NCBI RefSeq assembly: GCF_023008245.1
Contig: NZ_CP090145.1
Coordinates: forward strand, 930,001-994,000
From: Flavobacterium sediminilitoris
Lineage (GTDB): Bacteria > Bacteroidota > Bacteroidia > Flavobacteriales > Flavobacteriaceae
Reading direction: 5' to 3'
DNA length: 64,000 bases
The position numbers were made by a program, and so were the translations under genes. Under the pieces are notes generated by a model, which was not told the origin of the DNA, made no database searches, and was given only the letters and a program-made list of their open reading frames with translations. Positions 18,668 to 25,381 of this stretch are shown one piece after another (the first letter of the stretch is position 1; each line of letters begins with the position of its first letter).

Positions 18668-18740
18668 AAAACTGACAAAGTAAACCATTCGCGCCGCAAA
18701 GTTTTAAGGCTTATCCCCAGATCAGGACTTTGTCAGTTTT
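18668..18740 (+). ncRNA. Candidate IS110 bridge RNA stem-loop
   Basis: AAAACTGACAAAGT (18668-18681) and ACTTTGTCAGTTTT (18727-18740) form a perfect 14-bp stem with a 45-base internal loop. IS110 elements carry a non-coding bridge RNA in the long end next to the transposase gene, which is where this lies. Further weak stems continue to about 18820. The assignment rests on position and structure only. Confidence 0.4.
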
Positions 18741-18840
18741 ATTGAATCAGCATCAAATAGTTATTCAGTCTTAAAGGACTATTATTAAGGCTTCGATAGA
18801 AGATTCAATAGTTTGGTTGCTAACATTAAAATCTTTTTCT

Positions 18841-19632
18841 ATGAGTAAATTTAGTAATTTTCTAGGAATCGATGTGTCAAAAGAATATTTTGATGCAGTA
18901 GTAATTTTGAATAGTGATAAAAACAACACTATTCATAATCAGTTTACCAATGATAGCAAAGGTTTAAAAGAGTTGACTAATTGGTTAAAATCCTATCAGT
19001 CTAATGCAGAAAACACCTTAGCTTGTATGGAGCACACAGGTTTGTATGGCAAAATCATCACTCAACATTTACTTGCAAAAGAATTCACTGTTTGGGTTGA
19101 GATGTCATTAAAAATCATTCGCAGTTTAAGTGTTCAAAGAGGGAAGAATGATAAAGTGGATGCTCATAGAATTGCTTATTATGCAATGAAAAACCAAGAG
19201 GAAGCACAGTTTTATCAATCTACTAGAAAAATAGTTGATAAAATACGTAAACTGCTTACTCTTAGAGATCATTTGGTAAAGACAAAAGCATTGCTAATCA
19301 AAAACACCAATGAGTTGAAAGAGTTTGAACCAGAATTGGCTAAATTAAGTCAAAAGTATTCCAAATCAACAATTCAAGGTATAGAAAAATATTTGAAAAA
19401 CATTGAAAAAGAATTAGATAAAGTCATCGAAGATGATGAAAAACTTTCTAATTTATTTGAAAAAGCAACCTCAGTTGTAGGAATTGGAAAAGTAACCGCT
19501 TTGTTGCTAATTTGTTTTACAAATGAATTCACAATGTATGAAAACCCAAGGCAATTGGCTTGTTATTGTGGTGTGGTTCCATTTGAATACAGCTCTGGAA
19601 ATAATAAACTATATGAAAGAAAAGTAGCTTAA
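18841..19632 (+). pseudogene. IS110-family transposase, truncated
   Basis: About 264 residues from the ATG at 18841 (an earlier start at 18817 is possible). The RuvC-like DEDD domain is intact at the front: FLGIDVSKEYFDAVV, ACMEHTGLYG and KNDKVDAHRIAYYAM. A coiled-coil middle follows, then the Tnp20 domain begins with VVGIGKVTALLLI and CYCGVVPFEYSSGNN. There the sequence jumps to KLYERKVA and stops, whereas full-length members run to about 320-340 residues. KLYERKVA resembles a segment normally some 40 residues further on, so an internal deletion plus loss of the C-terminus is likely and the enzyme is probably inactive. Confidence 0.8.
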
Positions 19633-19766
19633 AAAAGAAACAAATAAATTTTCTTTTGAAAGGAAAGAAGTAAAAAACTTCTTCCCCTTAGCAAGACTTA
19701 TTTGTGTTTTTCCAACATAAAGTTATTGAATTATTCGCAAAAAATAACTGAAAATTTTAACATTTT

Positions 19767-20327
19767 TTATTTGGTAAAACCATAGTTGTCTGGGGAGCTG
19801 GGTAACTTAATCTCAACAATAAATATAGTGTCATTTTTTTTTATAAATATTGCATTTATATCATGTAAAAATTTCAATATTAATTTTCTGAAAAAGACAT
19901 TTGTTATAATTAATTCTATTTCAGAAATAGATTTTCTTTCAATTGTAAGATAATTAGATTTAAAACTATCTTCATATATCATTACAATTTTAAAAAAATC
20001 ACTATCAACTAAATAAGCTCTGTTTTTTACATAATTTATTATCTCCTTATAAGTTAAATTTGGGTATTTTTTGATATAATTCAGATACTCAGGTCTGTTA
20101 CCGTATGTTGAAAGAAAATCAGTAAAATAAGTAAATTTGTACTCATTAGTAATTTTATTAATAGCAAGCGGGCCTGTATTTGTAAAATATTCTACTCCTT
20201 TTATATTATAAGCAGGTTCAAAAAACACATAATAATTATCATCTATCAATAAGATATTATTAATTTTTACTTCATATTTCAATTCTTTTACAAATATGTC
20301 TTTAATTCTTTTACTTATACACATCAT
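19767..20327 (-). CDS. Candidate immunity protein of RHS tip C
   Basis: About 186 residues if started at the ATG at 20327, which overlaps the 3' end of the tip C toxin frame by 17 bases; the frame is open further upstream but that part overlaps the toxin. No signal peptide and no transmembrane helix, so a cytosolic inhibitor of a cytosolic toxin is expected. The sequence alternates beta-type segments (EIELIITNVFF, DTIFIVEIKLP) with charged helices. I do not recognise the family. Its role is inferred from position directly behind a papain-fold toxin tip. Confidence 0.55.
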   Translation of the reverse strand: MMCISKRIKDIFVKELKYEVKINNILLIDDNYYVFFEPAYNIKGVEYFTNTGPLAINKITNEYKFTYFTDFLSTYGNRPEYLNYIKKYPNLTYKEIINYVKNRAYLVDSDFFKIVMIYEDSFKSNYLTIERKSISEIELIITNVFFRKLILKFLHDINAIFIKKNDTIFIVEIKLPSSPDNYGFTK

Positions 20328-21354
20328 AAAACCTATAACTAGTGAATACTCTTTCCATAGCTTTTTCTTTATATAATACTCCATTCTGTAAATCCATAAA
20401 ATGCCAATCACCATCAATCAATATTCCATTAAAAGCATGAGCTTTAAATTTAGACTGATCTCTTAATCGACCTACAATAATAGTGAAATTTTTATGGTTT
20501 TTTAGTTGGGTGTTTAATGTGTTTTTCAAACCATCAACACCTACTTCTGTGACTATTTTACTGGAATATCCTCCAAAAACTCTAAATAACTCAGCAGCTA
20601 AATCAGCTTCTTCCAGTCCATAGCCTGAAGTGTTTTTAGCAGCTCCATAAGCCATATTCATAATCCTTTTTTGAAACTCAATTGCACAGAATACACAATT
20701 AGCTTTACTGTTTAGAGGATTAATAATTTTAGACAAATAACTAGTAAACTTAGTTGAATATCCAAGACCTTGAAACCCACCAATACCTTTTTTTGAATTG
20801 TTAAAAAAACGAAATGAAAAATTTACTTGATCATCACTATCTCCGCCATCACATCTAAAACCTGGTTGATTAAATGCACCTAGTAAAAAGAAAGTATCAT
20901 TTGTTGCAAATTCTCGAAATCCCAAAAATGAGTTTTGTATTTTATCATCTACATTTTTTCCTTCATGTTTGTTTATACCTTTTAATCTTGACCAAGTATC
21001 AAAAACATCTACTAAACCAAATATTACCTTTTCGAATAAACCTGGTTCATTTTTTGATTTTCGTTAGCAGTTTTATGCTCTTCTAATCCTTCTAGTTCTA
21101 TAGACATTACAGGAGAATTCCCACTAAACTGATAAGGAGTATACCAAGGATATTTAGGTTCTAAAGGATCCACCGCAAAAAACCTACCCACTCTTGGGTC
21201 GTGCATTCTAAAAATGTAGTTTAAACTATTTCAAGGTCCTTTTAACTCATCATCTTTTTCTTGTCCTTGGAAGCCGTAACGGTAGTCAGGGCTTGGTTTC
21301 TCTAGGCCTGGCAAGGTCATTCCAAAAGAACGATAGTCATGTGCAACTCAAAAT
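20311..21354 (-). pseudogene. Orphan RHS tip C with papain-like (Tox-PL type) toxin, broken
   Basis: Reads DYRSFGMTLPG, YGFQGQEKDDELKGP, a TGA stop at 21231-21233, then MHDPRVGRFFAVDPLEPKY and SFSGN-like core. At 21050-21055 an A-run frameshift (one base missing) moves the frame; the continuation EPGLFEKVIFGLVDVFDTW leads to the toxin. The C-terminal domain shows NCVFCAIEFQKR, HAFNGILIDGDWHFMDLQNG, the Cys, His and D/Q pattern of papain-fold toxins (Tox-PL), which act as deamidases or peptidases. The upstream RHS repeats are absent. With a stop and a frameshift it is not expressed as one protein, though the toxin domain itself is open from 20925. Confidence 0.75.
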
Positions 21355-21398
21355 TATTTGTAAGAACGTGTTGTAAATATAGTATTTTTTAAAACAAT

Positions 21399-21429
21399 AA
21401 AAGCAACTCTTTTAAAAGTTGCTTTTTGT
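21399..21429 (-). terminator. Terminator hairpin of cassette B
   Basis: AAAAGCAACT and AGTTGCTTTT pair around TTTTAAA. It lies downstream of the lipoprotein immunity gene on the minus strand. Confidence 0.65.
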
Positions 21430-21444
21430 CTTTTTATTTGTTGT

Positions 21445-21508
21445 GTCCACGAGCTAGAAGCTCGCGGTAGCGATGCCGATTATTTAGAGACGCTCGGACC
21501 AGCTAGGG
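21445..21508 (+). repeat. GC-rich palindromic cassette repeat, copy 3
   Basis: GTCCACGAGCTAGAAGCTCG at one end and GAGACGCTCGGACCAGCTAG at the other. Outer arms GTCC-A-CGAGC and GCTCGGAC can pair, enclosing the inner hairpin GAGCT-AGA-AGCTC. Confidence 0.85.
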
Positions 21509-21512
21509 AATA

Positions 21513-22076
21513 TTATCGACTCAAACTTAAAAAAAGATTGTTTATTTCTTCATTTAATTCTAAATGCTTATCTCTAAGGTTAAACTCTCTCTCAACATCT
21601 ATTATTTTACCGTCTTCATAAATTAAATGATATTTGCAAATAAAAAGATTTATAGGTTCTACGTCTAAAGTAAAACTACTTTTTAAATCATCCCTGTCAA
21701 AGGATAAAATAATTTTTAATAGCCTTTCTTTTTCTTCATTTAATAACTTAACAATTTTAGTTTTTCTTTCTTTTTCAGGAACTATTTTTAATGAAAATTC
21801 TCCACCTAAACTATCTTTATCATATAACCTTTTATTAAAATTACCTTCATAATCTTTTGGCGGTAAAAGATGAATAAACTCAATATTTATCATATATCTT
21901 ATGATGTTGCCTTTATCAAAATCTATTGAATAAAAAAAAGCATACGGACTTAACCCATCATACATTTCAACACCTAAAAAAGATAACGAGGGCGTAGTAT
22001 CCTTTTTTAAAACTGTTTCTTTTTCATTACAAGATAAAAAAGAAATTAATAATAAACATATAATAAATTTTTTCAT
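21513..22076 (-). CDS. Lipoprotein, candidate immunity protein of RHS tip B
   Basis: 187 residues. The N-terminus MKKFIICLLLISFLSCNEKE is a lipoprotein signal with lipobox FLSC, so the mature protein is membrane-anchored on the periplasmic side or the outer membrane. The rest is beta-rich and charged, with no recognised domain. It starts 63 bases after tip B and is followed by the cassette terminator and repeat. A periplasmic immunity lipoprotein suggests that toxin B is met in the envelope, but this is inference from position. Confidence 0.6.
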   Translation of the reverse strand: MKKFIICLLLISFLSCNEKETVLKKDTTPSLSFLGVEMYDGLSPYAFFYSIDFDKGNIIRYMINIEFIHLLPPKDYEGNFNKRLYDKDSLGGEFSLKIVPEKERKTKIVKLLNEEKERLLKIILSFDRDDLKSSFTLDVEPINLFICKYHLIYEDGKIIDVEREFNLRDKHLELNEEINNLFLSLSR

Positions 22077-22139
22077 TTCAAAAAAATTAGATTACAAACC
22101 TGAAGGTCCATTAATAGTTGTTGTTTTTATATTTTTTGA

Positions 22140-22855
22140 TCAATAATTATACTCGGTCAAAGTTTTATTCTTAGTCCTTCCATGAAATACAAAATATTTA
22201 GCAGGAACACTCGAATCCAAAGTAGACTTATCCATATGCTTCATTCTAAACATTGCATTATTACTCGTAATTGTTACATCCATAGCCGATGGACCGTTTC
22301 TATAGTCTCCAGGGTGAGTATGATAATGCTTTTGCAAAGTGTTTACGCTTAACCCAAAGTGATTATAGCTTTCTGTAGTATATGTAAAATCTTTATGATG
22401 ATTTGTTGAAAGAACAAACTTACTGCCCTTATGTTGTGTTAAACTCCATTCAACATCTGTTTCTGTTCCTGCAAAGTAAAATAAATTATATGCATCTTTT
22501 ATATTTTTTGTTAATGCAGCGTTTAAATCCACTGTTTTATTAGGATTACTTTTTGAAGGCAGAATATTTTTCAAAGCAGCTATCGGGGCTTTAGATTGAG
22601 TCATTAATTTTAAATCTGAAATTTCAATAAAATTGCCAGATTCTGAATATAATCTATCAACTTCATTACCTTTTGCATCATAATACTTTTTATTATCAAC
22701 CCTATTAATATTACTATTTTTATCCATTTTATAGGTATCATTCGTTTGTCCCCCGTCAGGGTCAATCAAACTAATTGGGTTATTGCCCATACTTAAATAA
22801 GGAGAAGGATATTCATCATCTTTTTCTTGTCCTTGGAAGCCATAACAGTAGTCAT
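22140..22855 (-). pseudogene. Orphan RHS tip B with JAB/JAMM-like toxin domain
   Basis: Opens as DYCYGFQGQEKDDE and then jumps to YPSPYLSMGNNPISLIDPDGG: the usual MHDPRVGRFFAVDPL part of the core is deleted. There is no start codon at the front; an internal ATG at 22790 gives 216 residues. The C-terminal domain has KHYHTHPGDYRNGPSAMDVT, a JAMM-type signature (H-x-H-P, then S-x-x-D) of JAB-like metallopeptidase toxins, with a spacing one residue longer than the classic motif. A lipoprotein gene follows. It may be expressed from the internal ATG, but as a fragment without delivery repeats. Confidence 0.65.
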
Positions 22856-22910
22856 CTGTAACTCAAAACTATTTGTAAGAACGTGTTGTAAATATAGTAC
22901 TTTTTAAAAC

Positions 22911-22944
22911 AACAAAAGCAACTCTTTTAAAAGTTGCTTTTGTT
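22911..22944 (-). terminator. Terminator hairpin of cassette A
   Basis: ACAAAAGCAACT and AGTTGCTTTTGT form the stem. It is downstream of the small membrane protein at 23017 on the minus strand. Confidence 0.65.
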
Positions 22945-22958
22945 ATTTTATTCTTTGT

Positions 22959-23022
22959 ACCCACGAGCTAGAAGCTCGCGGTAGCAATGCCGATTATTTA
23001 GAGACGCTCGGACCAGCTAGGG
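22959..23022 (+). repeat. GC-rich palindromic cassette repeat, copy 4
   Basis: CCCACGAGCTAGAAGCTCGC then GGTAGCAATGCCGATTATTT and AGAGACGCTCGGACCAGC. It differs from copy 3 at only a few positions and directly abuts the 3' end of the immunity gene at 23017. Confidence 0.85.
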
Positions 23023-23349
23023 AATGCTATCATATATAGGCTCGCTAATACTTGAGTCTTCTGGATAATATCTTATGTAAATTTGCTTACCAATACATTT
23101 TTGATTATCCTCACAATCTTTGTAAAGATTTTTGGGTATAAATTTGTTAGTGTATTTTACATTTTTAACTATATATTCATACGTTAAGTAATAATTAGAA
23201 ATACCAATCTCATAATAATCAATAATATTGGCTTTTGTAACTATATAGTTCGAATTTATTAATTTACTATTCTTGTCTAAAATTAGAGTTTTTCTTAAAC
23301 TAAGGATTAAAACAACTATAATAATCAATCCAATTAATGTTTTTTTCAT
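23017..23349 (-). CDS. Candidate immunity protein of RHS tip A
   Basis: 110 residues with one N-terminal transmembrane helix (about 4-19, TLIGLIIIVVLILSL) and a soluble tail with NYYLTYEYIVKNVKYTNKF and two cysteines. The arrangement resembles the 117-residue protein behind tip D (6298-6651), which suggests a common immunity family even though the two toxin tips look different. It lies 62 bases downstream of tip A and runs into the cassette repeat. No named family was recognised. Confidence 0.6.
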   Translation of the reverse strand: MKKTLIGLIIIVVLILSLRKTLILDKNSKLINSNYIVTKANIIDYYEIGISNYYLTYEYIVKNVKYTNKFIPKNLYKDCEDNQKCIGKQIYIRYYPEDSSISEPIYDSIP

Positions 23350-23411
23350 CTTTATTTAATGTATTTTAGGAAAATTAAAAATCTTAACAAATTGTTATTA
23401 ATATTTAAAGG

Positions 23412-24485
23412 TTATTCGTCTTTTAATATTTCTTTTGTCTCATTAAGTTCTATTTTTTTAACCACATCTATAACGTATCTTTGTCCCTTTTGATCTTCAT
23501 TAACTGGATTGATTTTATTAATAATGATCCTCAATCCAAATTCTCTCAAACCTACATTTAAATCTTTTATATTTAATCCCTTTTCAACAGATGTATCTAG
23601 AAACGATTTTAATACATCTCTAGCATATTGATTATTAATTAAAACAGTTGCAGCGACGTCAGTAATGTCAACATTTTCAACATCTCCTTTTACTGCAATT
23701 TGAGCTACAGTTTCAAAAACGGCTTTACCAACAGGAGTTTTTAACGCAGCTAATCCCTTTATGCCTAAATTCAAAGTTACCAAACCTTGGCCAGCAACTG
23801 AGAGAGCAACAGCTTGTACATTTTTTACAGTACTTGAGTATTTTTCTGATCTATCTATTAAGGGATCTCCTTGTGGAGCTATCCAATTAAATGTTTTAAT
23901 TGCTTTCCAATATATTGACCATTGTATCGAATCATCTTTAGAATTTTTTAATAAATCACTATTATAAAAAGTAAATTCATAAACTGGATAACTTCCTGTC
24001 AAATCAATCAGTAATGTTCCATTTTCAGGCACCATAAGTTTTTCACTTTCTGATACCTTAGAAGTATAATCACTGTAACCATAAAACACACACTTTCCTT
24101 TACTATATTCATCTGTTAAAATTTTAAGTAAAGCGTATTGATAATCAGTCCAATCTTTTACAGAAAAATCTCTTTTAATTTTACATTTCCATTCTTTCTT
24201 TTGATCATCATAAATTGCAATTTGTTCTTCAATTCCTTCTAATTCAGTAAAAGCAATCACTTTATTTCCACTAAATGAATAAGGAGCATAATGAGGATAT
24301 TTATGCGTCAAAGGACCCACAACAAAAAACCTACCCACTCGAGAATCATGCATTCTAAAGGTGTAATTTAAAGAATTTCCTAGTCCTTTTAACTCGTCAT
24401 CTTTTTCTTATCCTTGGAAGCCGTAACGGTAGTTATTACCAATGGTTGTACGACTTGGCAAGGTCATTCCAAAAGGGTAGTAGTC
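23412..24485 (-). pseudogene. Orphan RHS tip A with unknown toxin-like domain, broken
   Basis: Reads DYYPFGMTLPSRT, YRYGFQG, then TAA at 24408-24410 where the other tips have CAA (Gln). It continues EKDDELKGLGNSLNY and MHDSRVGRFFVVGPLTHKY, with core changes (SRV for PRV, VVG for AVD). The last 300 residues include a hydrophobic segment (VALSVAGQGLVTLNLGIKGLAAL) and a charged end; no toxin family was recognised. An ATG at 24353 could still express 313 residues. A membrane-anchored immunity candidate follows. The nonsense codon and core drift indicate decay. Confidence 0.65.
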
Positions 24486-24645
24486 AAAACTTACTAATCA
24501 CTAATGATATTAATACTTAGTACTAGATTAAAAGCATCTAAAAATAGCACTTTCTTGTTTTTTTGACATTTTTTTAGCCTAAAATAGTCTCTTTTTGTTT
24601 CTAAGTGTAAGAATGTTTCTATATCTCAAATATAAGAAAATATTT
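24240..24645 (-). repeat. Right arm of the RHS-region inverted repeat
   Basis: Its reverse complement matches 5051-5460: first the AT-rich non-coding block (24485-24645), then RHS core codons. The outer edge abuts recO. Together with the left arm it bounds 19.6 kb. Confidence 0.85.
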
Positions 24646-24667
24646 GACTGTTTAATAAAAAACATTT

Positions 24668-25381
24668 CTATGAGAATACTTCTTTCAAAACTTGCAAGGA
24701 CTTAGGAGTTTCAAAATTTTCAAGGTTTAAATTATAATATTCAATCAAAATTTTCAATAATAATTGTCTTTGAATAGATGTAAACACTTTTTGATTATCA
24801 TCAAACTTAAGATTAAGTAACTTTTTCAAAAGTAATGTATTTTCTGCAGACAAAGAGGTTATACTTGGTGAAGAAACAAAAATCCCTTCAGTCATTTCAA
24901 AAAAAGTATTCTTTTCTGTGTTCACTTGAGGATAAAATCCTAAATATTTAGTTATTTGAAACAGTAAAATCAAATGAAAATTTGCAATTTCATCATGGTT
25001 ATCAAACCACTGAAGAGCTGTTTCAATATAGACAAACAAATCTTCATTTTTACCCTCTTCTTTTATTACGCTTTGCAATATTTCAGATAAAAAAAGAGCT
25101 ATTGCTGTTTTTTCAATATTAAGATAAACTGTTTGATACGGGTAGATTATTTTAACTTCTTTAAATCGTTCTAGTGTTCCTTTATTTTTATGATATGCTT
25201 CAACCTCAATTTGGTTTAGAGGTTGAAATAAAGAAATTTTATATTTATTATTCTTACCTGTATAAGCATTATTAACAAAATACGTTTTTACACCCTCTAA
25301 CTTTGTTAAACATTTTACTATTAAACTTTTTTCTTGATATTTTGTAATTGAAATTACAATTGCTTTTGTTTTAACAATCAT
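24668..25381 (-). CDS. recO: DNA repair protein RecO
   Basis: 237-residue RecO. The N-terminal OB-fold (IVKTKAIVISITKYQEKSLIVKCLT) and helical C-terminal part match the family; the zinc-finger cysteines of some RecO proteins are absent, as in many Bacteroidota. RecO anneals single strands and loads RecA with RecR in gap repair. The start overlaps the stop of the porZ-like gene by one base, so the two are translationally coupled. The gene ends 22 bases from the outer edge of the RHS inverted repeat, so the insertion respects its stop codon. Confidence 0.88.
   Translation of the reverse strand: MIVKTKAIVISITKYQEKSLIVKCLTKLEGVKTYFVNNAYTGKNNKYKISLFQPLNQIEVEAYHKNKGTLERFKEVKIIYPYQTVYLNIEKTAIALFLSEILQSVIKEEGKNEDLFVYIETALQWFDNHDEIANFHLILLFQITKYLGFYPQVNTEKNTFFEMTEGIFVSSPSITSLSAENTLLLKKLLNLKFDDNQKVFTSIQRQLLLKILIEYYNLNLENFETPKSLQVLKEVFS

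Larger units (their letters stand above)
18624..19766 (+). mobile_element. Decayed IS110-type insertion
   Basis: The segment lies between repeat copy 2 and the immunity gene of tip C. It contains a long structured leader and a truncated IS110-family transposase, but no terminal inverted repeats, as is normal for IS110. Exact ends cannot be set without an intact copy. Confidence 0.55.
21345..21510. repeat. 165-bp direct repeat between cassettes C and B, copy 1
   Basis: Matches 22858-23025 in the same orientation. Each copy holds the leader ACACGTTCTTACAAAT, the terminator hairpin and the GC-rich palindromic repeat. The pair bounds cassette B and its immunity gene, a unit of about 1.5 kb. Confidence 0.8.
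22858..23025. repeat. 165-bp direct repeat between cassettes B and A, copy 2
   Basis: Second copy of the block at 21345-21510 with the same order of leader, hairpin and GC-rich repeat. Recombination between the two would delete cassette B. Confidence 0.8.

Noticed and set aside
20874..21086. Small hydrophobic plus-strand frame
   Set aside because: It is antisense to the tip C RHS sequence, and no promoter or ribosome site is visible.
18565..23022. Integron with attC sites
   Set aside because: The repeats are palindromic but lack GTT/AAC core sites, and no tyrosine integrase gene lies in the window.
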